Assembly (NCBI RefSeq): GCF_937616625.2
Contig: NC_065576.1
Coordinates: forward strand, 4,652,501 to 4,716,500
Source: Mercurialis annua
Taxonomy: Eukaryota; Streptophyta; Magnoliopsida; Malpighiales; Euphorbiaceae
Direction of reading: 5' to 3'
Length of the DNA: 64,000 nucleotides
The position numbers and the translations under genes are program-made. Positions 36,842 through 48,364 of the stretch are shown here, one piece after another (within the stretch, counting starts at the first letter, position 1; the number at the start of each line of letters is the position of its first letter). The notes under the pieces are model-generated. The model was not told where the DNA came from and did not search any database. It saw only the letters and a list, made by a program, of their open reading frames with translations.

Positions 36842-37232
36842 GGTAAAAGGTATAAAAAACCTTCAACTTTTTTTCAAAAATACAAATCAGCCCTTTTATT
36901 TTTTTTAGGATAATTAAGCCATCTTTATTTTCAAATAGAACAAATAACCCCTTTCATCAAACATCATTACAAACACTCCTTAATAGATGACATATCTCCC
37001 AAAATTATATAAAAAAAAGTTTTAAAATAGTTTTAATGTTTAAAATATTTACTGAAAATTTGAGGGGGTAGGTGTTCCAAAAATAAAATAAAAAGGTTTA
37101 TTTGTTCGATTTTAAAAAAACGAGGATTTAATTGTTCAATTTTAAAAATACTAGGGTTTAATTATACTCAAAAAAATAAAAAAGCTAATTTATACTTTTT
37201 AAAAAAAATCGAGGAATTTTGTATCTTCTACC
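36842..37232. mobile_element. MITE upstream of GH3-B, 391 bp
   Basis: Inverted arms GGTAAAAGGTATAAAAAACC against GGTAGAAGATACAAAATTCC. Flanks atatttata (36833-36841) and atattttta (37233-37241) agree at 8 of 9 positions. Lies 335 bp upstream of the GH3-B ATG. Confidence 0.85.
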
Positions 37233-37358
37233 ATATTTTTAACATCAATTATATTTTTTAAATTGTGTGAAATAATAAAATGGAGGGAGTGGATAGAGTA
37301 GGTGATAACTATTTAAAGAAAAAGGAGTAAAGCTGATAACTATTAAAGAAAGGAAAAA

Positions 37359-38473
37359 GGGGAAAAGGGCAAATATACCTCTATCGTTTAGGATATGGAG
37401 CAAATAGACCTTCTTTAAATTTCGGATCTCAATTAAGCCCCTAACGTTTCAAAACCAGATCATATAAGCCCTTCTGTTTAACAGCATTAACGAAACGTTA
37501 GTTTCCGCTTACGTGGAATGTCCATGTCATATTATACTTGGTCAAAATAGAGCAAATATGCCCTTATGGTTTAAGGCGGGAGCAAATATGCCCCTATGGT
37601 TTACGATGGGAGCAAATAGGCCCTTTATGAATTTTTGATCTCAATTAAACCCCTGAAATTTCAACATCAGCACATCCAAGCCCCTTTAACATCGTTAACG
37701 ACACGCTCTACGCTGTTATTTCATGCCTACATGAAATGTCCATATCATTTAATATCTCAGATAAAAATTTCCATGTGTTCTACCCCTTTTTTAATTCAAA
37801 AAACATTTTATCTTTTAAATAAAATTTTAGAGATCTTTTCAAACTTTTTTCATATTATATTTTTCCTCTTCGAACTAACAATCACACCATATGTATGTCT
37901 GTTCGAATCTAGTTAGGTTTAAATAGACCCGTTGTTGTAAAAAAGAACTATGTACACCATTGGTCTGAAGCCCCCACATGAAAAAAGTTTGAAAAGATCC
38001 CTAAATTTTTATTTAAAATATAAAATATTTTTTTAACTTAAAATGAGGACATGTGGAAAATTTTATCTGCGATATTAAATGATATAGAAATTTCACGTAG
38101 GCATGAAGTAATAATATAGAGTGTTTCGTTAACGATGTTAAATAAAGGGGTTTGGATGTGCTGATTTTGAAACTTCAGAGGCTTAATTGAGATCAAAAAA
38201 TCATAAAGGGCCTATATGCTCTCATCCTAAACCATAGGGGCATATTTGCTCCCACTTTTAATCATAAGGGCATATTTGCCTCCTTTTGGACACGTGGAAT
38301 ATGACATGGACATTCCACGTATGCGGAAACTAACATTTCATTAACGTTGTTAAAAGCAGGGGCTTATATGGTCTGTTTTTGAAACGTTAGGGGTTTAATT
38401 AAGATCTGAAATTCAAAGAGTGTTTATTTGCTCTATACCCTAAACGATAGGGGCATATTTGCCCCTTTTCCCC
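37359..38473. mobile_element. MULE-type MITE with a second MITE nested in it
   Basis: Outer arms begin GGGGAAAAGGGCAAATAT at both ends. Flanking 9-mers are A-rich and only partly alike. GH3-C has the unoccupied equivalent near 45020 (aagaagacgagcaaaatgac). Inside, about 37545-38290, is another pair of inverted arms (gagcaaatatgcccttatgg...) of the same style, interrupting the outer element's core near cttggtca/ccttttgg. Non-coding. Confidence 0.85.
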
Positions 38474-41400
38474 TAAAAAAAAAAAAGCAAAATGACAAGA
38501 TGGGGCCTATAGCTTTATGTCCTATTGCTCACTATGCAGCATTATCAAATTTCTGTTTTTGAGAGAATACGTCACTACATGCGCAACAACCAAATACGTC
38601 ACCCCATATGCAAAATATTTCTATCCACGCTTGGATAATCCACAAAAGTATTTTATTTCGATTAAATATCACTAATCAATGTGATAATTATTAATTGGTT
38701 AGCCATATTTAACACTGACGCATCATGTGTTTAATGGATAATTCATAATCATATATGACGAATTAGGTTAACACAGTTATTTTTCAACGGATAAAGGCGA
38801 GAATCGTACTAAATAACAGGATTAATTTTCAAAAACATATTATAAATTAGTTCGATTTGGTATGAGAATCTTATTTTTAAAAGCTGTTCAATTTTTTTTT
38901 TTAAAAATCTAATTTTTAACAATTGAATATAGCTCAGTGTGAAGATCATAGAAACTACAAATACCTATATCTATATGTATACTATATAAAAGTTACAGAG
39001 GAAGAAAAATTTACTTTTATTATTATTATTTAATTATTTAATTAAAGTTTTTATAATCATCTAAAAAGTATTTATTTAATCATTTAAATACAATACAAGT
39101 AGATTTTTTTTATGAATATAATACAAATAGATTTGAATTAACTATTTAACTTAAATAGAAAAACAGAATTATAATAAAATTTAAATAACAAGTAGTCCAG
39201 TGTTTTAAATTAAATTATTACTAATGTCACTAAGCTATTTATAATATTAAATAGAATTCACAATAAATTCTTTGTTATAAAGTCTATGACAGTAAAATAT
39301 ATTCAATTAAATATTTCATTTTTAAAATACTAATAAAAAATTAGTTTAGTCTCTATATCTAAAGATCAAACCAATTTTTTTATCTTTAAATTTTACCTAT
39401 ATACTATTTTATCAAGACTACTAGATCCATTCAATGAATACTAAAAAGTGGGTGTTGAATAGGTGATAAGTTTGTGCGGGGCGCGCGAGGGGATTGAACT
39501 TTTCATGGTTGTGTAATAAGTTAAATTTAAAAGGAAAATTAAGTACTATTATTATTAAATTATCTATTTCGTCAATTAGAAGGAAAGTAGTCACTGTTAT
39601 TATTAAAATATTTATCTAGTCAATTATAAGGAAAATTAAGTACAATTTTTTATTTCATAAAAAAAAGTACAATTTTTTTATCAAACTATTCATTTAGTCA
39701 GATTAAAGAAAATTGAGCACTATTACTATTAAAATATTTAATTAGTCAATTAAAAAGAAAATTAAGTACTATTATTGTGTAAATATTTAATGGTCATTAA
39801 TTAATAAATTATAAATTAAAATATTATAAATGTTCGATAGAAAATTGTTAAGGTCGTGAGTTCAGTTCTTCCAATAAAAACACCCATATATATTAATTAT
39901 TAAACTGGCTGTCATATTTAATAAACTCAAGAATATTGATTGTCTTTTTATAATGGTTATTTTAAAGATAAATCTTATCTTCAAATAAAATAATTGACGA
40001 ACAAAAGTGCAATTCACCCCTCAACTTAGCACGAAATATTAAAATGGCTCAAATTCGCAAAATTGAACCAAGTAAATCCACAACTAAATCAAACCAGATC
40101 AAACACGCCCTCCCCCACTCTCACCCCACGAGTGAAACACACTCTCCATTAAAAAATAAAAAAATAAAATTAACTCTTCATATTTTATTAGCTCTTAACA
40201 TTTTCATTCATAAAATTAGCACTTGACATTTTCGAATATTAATTTAATGCTTATATTATATAAATCAGCACGCGGTAGTCTCCAAGGAAGGAAATACACT
40301 CAAACACAACCTCAATATCTTTTAAAAAAGTAATGACATGGGATGAATTCTGGATATTAGAGACCGGATAATCAAAGCCAGCTTTCTATCAATCAGAGGA
40401 GCTGAATACTGGGAACAATGCTGCAAATTCGATGGAGTAGTGACTTGGGAATAAGAACGATTATCCCCAATTGATTCTCTAAAAATTTGAGTAACCGTTT
40501 TACATAACAAAGGAGCTCGGTTATCAATTGGGGCAGCCTGTTTAGGGTTTGGGAACCTAGAAGATGAAAGCCTTACGTACATTTGCATGGACCTAGGTAA
40601 ATAGAATTCAGTTTAGGTAATACTGCACTAAAAATTTGAGTTTGATCAATCCTCAAGAATTCAAACGATTAGTTCTCCTTGATAAAGTGACACGGCCATG
40701 AATACCAAACTTCCCAAAATTTGTTGTATGTCATTATAAAACCAACTATTCGGATAATTTTCGAAGTATATTACAATAATCTGTCTGCAGGATTGGGCTC
40801 ATGATGATGATAGGGGTAGGTCAGTGGTGGTAAAGTACTGGTCGGAGGGGGAGGGTAGCTGGTGGCTGCCATCAGGCTGGCAGAGGCTAGGGTTTTTTAG
40901 GGCTTTTATTTTAGTGAAGATTCCTCCTTGGGCTTAGTTCTTTCTAGGTTGTTACTTCTGTAGTCGCTAGAGGAATCTTAAGTCGGGATCATTCGGTCTT
41001 AGACGATGAAAATAGTTCGCATGTTATTTCACATTTTTAACGTGGTGTAATAATTTTGGCTCAAATACTCCATCTTTTCAAAAAAATTCGTTTATGATCA
41101 CATCTTTCAAAATCTTCAATTTTAACCCATTTTTCAATTTTCACTTCCAACTATAGCCAATATATCCAAATTGGAGGGGAAAAAACCTCAGTTAAACCTC
41201 TTATATTACTTCAATTTTAAAATTTATTATGATTATAATGAAAATTGAAATAATATGAAGTAATATAAACAACATATTTGAATTTTATTTTCCAATCCAA
41301 TTTTGACAATGGCTACAACTAAAAGTGAAAATTGAAAAATTGGCTAAAACTGAAAATAAATAAAAATTATAAGCATAAACAAAAAAAATTGAAAAGATGA

Positions 41401-41616
41401 AGTATTCTTTAGTGATTAAGTCTTCATAGTTTGATATTTTTATAAAATTATAATTCATTAATTATTTTGTAACTTTTTATAATTCAGTAAAAAAGCGGGA
41501 TCAAGCTTGAAAATAATGAACCGACGCAGATTAATAGCGAACGTAGACAGACCCCATATTTTATAAAATTGTTATAGTTTGATTACCTCAAAAATATTTT
41601 TATCTACCAATATGAA
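38474..41616. other. Intergenic between GH3-B and GH3-C, no gene recognised
   Basis: The first 150 bp (cgtcactacatgcgcaacaa region) is also found upstream of GH3-C at 45100-45180, so the GH3 duplication unit includes distal promoter sequence. The rest holds a possible Helitron 5' end at about 38978, a GC-rich patch (ggggcgcgcgagggg, 39478-39493), an 88-codon minus-strand ORF at 40322-40588 that I do not recognise, a less AT-rich patch at 40780-41000, and a MITE-like inverted pair at about 41058-41416 (ends and TSD unclear). Confidence 0.5.
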
Positions 41617-41818
41617 CAGGGGCGTAGCCACATGGTGGCTAAGAGTTGCCCCTCTTATTTTTTTTAAACTACAAATTTCTTAAGTAATTTTTAAAAGTTT
41701 TGTTATGTTATTTAGATAATTATTACATATTGACCCTCTTAATTTTAATAAATTTTAAGTTTTGTATATTATACAATTTTTTTTTATTTTGCCCCTCTTA
41801 ATTTTAGCTATGCCCGTG
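41617..41818. mobile_element. hAT-type MITE, 202 bp
   Basis: Ends CAGGGGCGTAGCCAC and the complement of CACGGGCATAGCT. A perfect 8-bp duplication, aatatgaa, lies at 41609-41616 and 41819-41826. An 8-bp TSD with CA(G/C)GGGC-type ends is diagnostic of hAT. Confidence 0.92.
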
Positions 41819-42290
41819 AATATGAAGTGATCTTACTACGATGAAATGCAGAATTATGACAACTGATTTGATTTTACTGTATTTGGAAATTATAGAAGGC
41901 GAGAAAAAAAAAACTGTTTTTGAAGATTGTTTTATTGAAATAGGTTGAATTCTATGTAGTCCTTTTCAAAAAAGAATTTTTCTTTTGTCTTCAGCTATTC
42001 CTGGTTGTGCTTTTATCAACAATCATTTACCCAAAATTTCTTTTCAGAGATTTGTCAAATTCTCACCAAGTTAATAACCGGAGAAAAAAAGAGATCAAGT
42101 TACATAAACATATAAACTATATATAACAGAAGGATTTCAAAGACAAACAAACATAATATGGAGAATTACACAAACAATTGCACAAAAAACAAACTCTTTT
42201 ACAAGCTGCAAAATTCTTTAAATAAAGAGATACATAGAGAGCCGTTGCTGTCTCGGTGGGGCTGTTTCTGCTCTATACAGCGGTAGTTAT

Positions 42291-44444
42291 TCAACGACGA
42301 CGTTCTGGGGTCCAATGCGGCAGAGATGGGCTAAAATGCTTAGAGACAACTCTTGAGTCCAACAGTTCCAAAATAGGAGTAAAGCTAACACATCTTGGTA
42401 CTTTATACTGCCCAATTGATGCCCCTCTTGAAATTGCATAATCCATTAACTTTTCAAACGTACCATTCTTCACTACCCTTATCTCCAATGGCCCTATTGA
42501 GTTATCAGCAACTCGCCCTTGTCTGTAAACCGAGTTAAGCGATTCTTCCATAGCTAAACAACACTGACTCAACACTTCCTCAGTCGGCGAATTAGCTGAA
42601 TCTTTCACAAGTAATTCCCAGTATATCACATAATGACCCGGAATCGTCTTTGTATCGGCAAAACTAGTGTATTCCTCCACTGTAGTATTGTATTCACGTA
42701 GCAGCAACGAAGCATTTTCAATGGCTTTCTGTAATTCAGACTCATCAGTTTTATCTGAATCTATGCTTAATAGTACATTATTTCTTTTCACGAATTGAAA
42801 CTGCGGAGCTGCGTTGTAGAAACCAGTGACTCGAAGTATATCTCCTACTCTGTACCGGTTTAAGCCGGCGTGAGTAGTGACAATAACCTCGTACTCCTTA
42901 CCAACTTCAACATCGGCAAGATCAACAAGACGCGGAGGAGAATCGCGAGAAAGAGCCGAAGAAGATGAGTGTTCGTGCGGTAGGAATTCAAAGTAAGCCA
43001 TGTTTGGCATTATTGTGTAAGAAACTTCGGATGGTTTCACCATTGGTTTAAGGTTAATACCGAAGTAGCATTCAGAAGAACCATATAAGGTGCAAGCTAT
43101 AGGTAAACCGTTAGTGTAATAATCAAGAGTTGGTATATATTGAGCCATGGCTCCGGTAACGATGACATCTAGATATTTCGTATTCGGCCAAATTCTTTTT
43201 ATGATACCTTCCCAATTTTCATCTGAGCATTCTTTTGTAATAAACTCTGCAAGTTCTTGATTTGGGTTCATGATTTTTGCCATGCATTCCCTTAATGATG
43301 AGTCTGTAATTTTTGGGTTCAGGGTTCCGGTAGAAATATCTTGTGCTAATTCCTGCCAATTGACTTGAAGAAACCGAATGGCTCGAAGCAACCCAGAAGC
43401 GAACACTGCACCAACTCGAAGAACTTCTTGGCGCATAACAAGGCCGCAAAGCATTTGAGTGTACAAGCTTTGGAAAGTATCCGAGCAGAGAATGGCTTCG
43501 TTCGGGCTAGTGTAAACATTGTACGGATCAAATGGCCTGTTCTTGAAGTGCTCGCTTTTGTAGTAGCTTGTGAGTGCTGGTCGAGCCAATAGCCCTCCCG
43601 GTGTTCTTGTTTCTGCCTTCACAAACAAGAAATACAGACCCTTTCCTTTGTCCAAACCAGGCACATAGCTGCAACAAGCAATTCATATAATTTATCAAAC
43701 CTATAATCTTTCAACATCTGATTCTTTTAATTTATCAAAAAAATGACATGTTGTACGGAAATGAAAATATTATAAAAAAACATTATAGTAGAAATAGCGA
43801 AAAGATAATTTTTTTATAAAAATAAGTTATAAATATATACTTTTGGGGTTTTCGTTTTCGCAACCAAATTCATAGTATGATACTCACAGATTCATGATAG
43901 GCATGAGAAGACTGCAGCATAACGCGCGACGATCTAACTCTTCACGAATCATTGGCATCAACTTCCTCTCACCAGCAGAAGTTCCAGAGCTGCAAGGAAG
44001 CAAACAATTATATAATGTCAAACTAATATAACTCTTCATGAATTAAAGAAATCTAAACCCGAATTTAAAAAAAAAAGGTTGATACTCTTAAAATAAAACT
44101 ATGGAGTAATTGTGCATGACATACCTAGTGAGAAACTCAGAAATCGGGTGCGAAGAAAGGATGTTAGAGCGATCACCATTAGCAATACGTTGAATATCAT
44201 GTTGAAGATCTTCATAAGTAACAACCGGAACTTTGGATTTAAAACTTTCACGATCAGTTGCTCCATTCAAATTGAATCTTTTAAGATATTCAGTTTCTGA
44301 ATTTCTGCTGAGAATTTCAGCAAGAAGCTTTTCTTGAACCGAGTCCACATTTCTTGTCATTTCTTCAATTAGTTGAAGAGCTTCTGCATCTTTTTCACAC
44401 GCAGGTGGACCAAGTGGAGATGAAAGACCAGAATCAACCGCCAT
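42291..44444 (-). CDS. GH3: GH3 acyl-acid amido synthetase, GH3-C
   Basis: Predicted 599 aa, the most conserved-looking member of the array. Exons: 44444-44125, 43989-43888, 43668-42291 (320, 102, 1378 nt), GT-AG, frame kept. Signature regions: [10 protein letters not shown] at 107-116, YGSSE near 336-340, [14 protein letters not shown] near 413, end PHWTPERRR. It would adenylate an acyl acid, most likely IAA, and pass it to an amino acid in the cytosol. This is a typical primary auxin-response function of group II GH3 genes. The upstream region has a TATA box (44567-44574) and a TGTCTC hexamer on the gene strand about 235 bp upstream of the ATG, in line with auxin induction. The 3' flank is shared with its two tandem neighbours. 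Introns are short (135 and 219 bp) and free of insertions, in contrast to GH3-A. Confidence 0.94.
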
Positions 44445-44566
44445 TGTTATTGTATTCTGGATATCGTAAGAGAAGATAATTTGTGTGTTTTTAATGATGA
44501 TGGATATGGATGAGTTATTTTTGCCAAATGGATAAAGATGAGTGAATGAAGTGAAGAGGGTGAGTG

Positions 44567-44574
44567 TATATATA
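44567..44574 (-). promoter_or_regulatory. Likely TATA box of GH3-C
   Basis: TATATATA about 123 bp upstream of the ATG. Context conserved with GH3-B. Confidence 0.6.
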
Positions 44575-44678
44575 GGTGCAAAAATATTGAATAAAGTTAA
44601 TTACAATTTGATAATGTCCACGTGGACAAAAAGGAATTACTAATAAGGACGTATTTATTTGGAATTTTGGATGGAAGT

Positions 44679-44684
44679 GAGACA
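44679..44684 (-). promoter_or_regulatory. Candidate auxin-response element TGTCTC (GH3-C)
   Basis: gagaca on the plus strand, TGTCTC in the gene direction, about 235 bp upstream of the GH3-C ATG and about 105 bp upstream of the TATA box. This is the canonical ARF-binding hexamer first defined in GH3 promoters. A six-base match is weak evidence alone. A second TGTCTC, on the opposite strand, is at 45272-45277. Confidence 0.4.
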
Positions 44685-44699
44685 ATGCCATGTGCAAGA

Positions 44700-45615
44700 G
44701 TTTATTATTGTTATAATTAATATTTTGAATTTTTAAAATTTTCTTTTCATATTTAATTTAATTTAGTTATTAGTAATTATTATTTTCTCATTTTATTTGT
44801 AGATTTTAAAAAATATAGTATAAATGTTTTATTTTTAAATATTATTATTTAATAAAAATATTTAGAATGAAAAATAGAAAAAAGACATTTCTATATAAAA
44901 CAAAATGAATTATTTAATATTTGAAAATTAAGAGAAGTAATGATAAATTTGTAGATTGATGAGAAAAAGCAAAACGGATAACTCCTCACAGAAGAAGAAG
45001 CAAAACTGATAACTATTTAAAGAAGACGAGCAAAATGACAAGATGGGGACCAATTTATGTCCCCTATTATTCACTATTAAGTACTATCACAATTTCTTGT
45101 TGAGAAAAGGCGTCACTAATTACGCAACAAGCAAATACGTCACTAAATATGCAAACAACCGAAGGATATTTCTCCATATGTATAAACGGTTTAAATATGC
45201 ATGCACTTAATGTCAAAATCACGGTGTAATAAGCTCCTCTTAAACTCTTTATCTTAAAAGAAAAAAGATCCTGTCTCTAAATTTTGATTCGAGGATCAAG
45301 TAAATTTTTAATGTTCAGAAAAATTAAATAATGCCGTTAACATCTTAAACTGCATAGTTTTGGCGACGAAGGCCTGGGTCCTTTCCTTCTCATAAAAGGA
45401 GAATGCTGCGAAGGAAAAGGGTTTAAGTGCAATAGAAAACTCATCGGAGCCCGCTTCATAAACATCATAGGCGTCAATGTAACTGATGGTCATACCACAC
45501 TTGAGATGCTTTCAGCCATGGAACGCATTCTGTAGAATTTAAAAAAGAAACTGCAAAGTGACTTGTGTGCGTTTATGAGTAGAAACACCATTTGTAGAAG
45601 TGTGCAAGAATGAAA
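44700..45615. other. GH3-C distal upstream region, no gene recognised
   Basis: Includes the segment at 44980-45180 shared with the GH3-B upstream region. A 61-codon minus-strand ORF (45308-45493) has balanced, protein-like composition but matches no family I recognise. Confidence 0.45.
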
Positions 45616-45656
45616 ATCCCACATTGTTAAAATATACTCTTAATTGGGTTTATAAA
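45616..45656 (+). promoter_or_regulatory. USE + TATA motif pair like a plant snRNA (Pol III-type) promoter
   Basis: ATCCCACATTG at 45616-45626 differs from the plant upstream sequence element RTCCCACATCG at one base. TATAAA follows at 45651-45656. The 24-bp gap is close to the spacing of Pol III-type U6/U3 promoters rather than the roughly 10-bp-longer Pol II type. A T6 run ends a possible 65-70-nt transcript at 45740-45745. That transcript does not look like U6 or any RNA I know. Confidence 0.35.
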
Positions 45657-45752
45657 GGTGAACTCCACTCTTTGCATTTGGATAGCCTTAACTATTGTAC
45701 GCCACCGTTTTCAAAATTTAATAACTCAATATGAGTTGGTTTTTTATACTCT

Positions 45753-46030
45753 TTACTGCCCAATCCCTCTTTTCAAAAAAAAAAACAAAAAGGACAGAAG
45801 TAGAAGTTGACATATAATTGAATATCTAAAACACTTATTTATTCGGAAAGACATCAAGCACATACATGATAAAAGATAATTATAGTTTATAAAGTCGAAA
45901 ATCTTATGAAAGTCAAGTTTTATAAAAGGCAACATTTTCTTTCTTCTAGTTATTAAATGAATAAATTCATTAGCAATCATTGCACAGACATGCTTTGACC
46001 CTTTATAAAAGCATGTTGATTATAAAAAAC
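45753..46030 (-). pseudogene. LINE reverse-transcriptase fragment
   Basis: The minus-strand translation reads QHAFIKGSKHV then IANEFIHLITRRKK and KLDFHKIFDFINYNYLL, the RT blocks with the first catalytic Asp region of plant L1 elements (usually LKLDFxKAYD). The second half degrades into a T-rich run. No duplications found. Confidence 0.8.
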
Positions 46031-46054
46031 AACAGCGGTAAAAAAAAGGGCCAG

Positions 46055-46648
46055 CCAGAGATGGATTTAAGGTAGAGTCAGGCAGTGCCTGGGCCGTACC
46101 GCAAATTCCTTTTCAACAAAATTATTTTAGACAAAAAATTAAAATATTTGTTCTTTTTATAATAATGTCTTATTTTATAACTTAAAATATTAGTATATTA
46201 TTTAAACCTAATAAACAAATACCAAAACTTAGCGAGTTTTGACAATTATATCTGAATCTTTAAAATTCGGCTCTTTTAGCCTGTTTTAGCATATTTGGTA
46301 CCTTTTATAACCATCTTTTGAATCGAATTGATTTATTTACCTATATATCGGCCACGCCATTGCCAATTCACGGAATGGCAACATGGCAACACTTCTCATT
46401 CAATTAAACAATATAATAATTAAATATTTTGACAAAAAATTGGTTTGATTCAAAAAATGGCTACAAAAGATATTAAACATGTTGCAACGGGCTAAATGGG
46501 CTGATTTTTAAAAGTTTGAATATAACTGATAAAACTCGTAAAAGTTTGATATTTTTTTGTTAATTAGGCCTATTATTTATAGCATATAACTTTAATATTT
46601 TTAATTATATTGCGCCCAATTTCAAATTAGGACTTGGCTTCGTCACTG
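46055..46648. mobile_element. hAT-like element containing a nested MITE
   Basis: Left end CAGAGATGGATTTAAGG and right end complement CAGTGACGAAGCCAAGTC are imperfect hAT-type inverted termini. Flanks (ggccagc.. and ggccaac..) are alike over 7 of 8 bases. The MITE at 46205-46570 lies inside, leaving about 230 bp of its own sequence. Confidence 0.6.
46205..46570. mobile_element. MITE nested in the hAT-like element, 366 bp
   Basis: Inverted arms (AACCTAATAAACAAATACC against GGCCTAATTAACAAAAAAAT). A perfect 9-bp duplication, tattattta, lies at 46196-46204 and 46571-46579. Non-coding. Confidence 0.85.
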
Positions 46649-47700
46649 GGCCAACCTGAAGGACAATTTGAAGGGCTTTTTATATAAAATACAGGAAATC
46701 AGCTACTATTTTCTTTTATACGGCCCAACCCAAATCTTTACTTTACCTACCTCATTTTCTTACTTTGATAACTTGTACTTCAAATTCCTTTCTTTTATAC
46801 GATTTTTCTTATTTCTCTCAATCATTCATCTTCTCCACGATTTCTTTTGAGCTGTGAAAGAAAATTTTCACGATTTCTGCTCCTTCGCTTCCGCCGTTCT
46901 GCCTTCGTCGTTCCGCCTTCGCCGTTTCGCCTCCATCGTTCCGCCTTTGTCTCGCCGCGGCATCTTTCTTTTATCTTTTTAGTTTTAGATCTGAAATTTT
47001 TTGTTTTTTTTATTTTCAGATCTGTAATTTGTTTATCTTTTACTGTTGATTCACCATTAAACATGTATAAAGAGTATCTTTAAAGAATCCAATACTTATT
47101 TCATGTTCTATAGAATAATTTTGTGATTTTATATAATAAAATTCTGTTATTTCTGCATTTTTTTGTGTTTTGTTGTATTTCTGCGTTTTTTTTATTCTGC
47201 AGAACGATTTGTTGATGATGATTGATTGCTGAATTATTGTAATGTTACAGTGTTGTTGATTTTATGTTGACTTTATGTTGATATTATGTTGATATCTACT
47301 GATTCTTTTTATTTTAACATTGACAAATAAGATAATATTGTCTGTGAAATAAACTTTCGTTGGATGAAATGAAACTGTATTATAACCGTCTTTGTCAAAA
47401 TTTAGTTAGGTATGAGAGGTGGAACGCAAAACAATTATACAAGTGATTTTGAAGAAACTGTGCAGCTGCAAAGAGAATTGAGAAAAAAAATATTTTAAAA
47501 TAGATTTCTTTAATTTGTGAACTGTTGTGTTGATGTATATTTAATATATTTTTATTTTTATATCTAAGAATAATTTTATTTTTTCATTTGAATTATTGTT
47601 GTTGTTTTTTCATATTGTTTTGATTACTTACTCTGCTAATATCTTTATCTGATTCATTTATTTTAAACATTTTGTACCTTTGTTGTTCTTTAGTCACTAC

Positions 47701-48110
47701 AAGAAATCAGCCAATTAGCGACGGATATTTCCGTCGCTAATTGGCTAATATCCGTCGCTAATCTTGATTAGCGACGGATTACCGACGGACTCAATCCGTC
47801 GGTACAATTTGGGTCGCTAATCGTTTAGCGACCCAAAAAACGAACCGTCGCCAACTTACCGACGGAAATTTCCGTCGGTAAGTTGACCTGGACCTGTCGG
47901 TATTTTGGTCGGGTTGACCGACCAAATACCGACACATTTAGCGACGGACAATTCCGTCGCTAAATCAGCGACGGAACTGTCCGTCGCTAAATGTAGTCGC
48001 AAAATTGGACTATTTAGCGACGGATTTTCCGTCGCTAAATAGTCCAATTTTGTCGTTTTTGAGCATTTTAGCGACGGAATATCCGTCGCTAAAAGCTCAT
48101 ATGTGGTCGC
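47701..48110. repeat. CACTA left subterminal repeat array
   Basis: Many copies of TTAGCGACGGA and its complement, mostly as head-to-head pairs a few bases apart, with variants (acCGACGGA, gTCGCTAA). In En/Spm elements such subterminal repeats bind the TNPA-type protein. Confidence 0.9.
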
Positions 48111-48364
48111 TAATTTTTTGTTTTTTTGGCAGAAAATTCCCGTTTTTCGGCATTTTTCGATTTTCCCTGTTTTTGAATAGACCCGTTAACTAATCACAGA
48201 CAGACACAATAGACAACAACAAATAAACAAAAACCGAAACACAAATAAACATAAACCAAAACCGTTATATATAAATAAACGGTAAAAAAGTATATAATTC
48301 GATAAATACTAAATAAGTCAAACTATGCAAACTGTATTATAAAAATCCAAGTCCAAATACTATA

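Noticed and set aside
40322..40588. 88-aa minus-strand ORF between GH3-B and GH3-C
   Set aside because: Protein-like composition but no recognised family, splice partner or promoter; noted in the intergenic entry and not called as a gene.
47701..48110. CRISPR-like array of short palindromic repeats
   Set aside because: Repeats are irregularly spaced and inverted, lie at the end of a CACTA element in plant DNA, and have no spacers of constant length.
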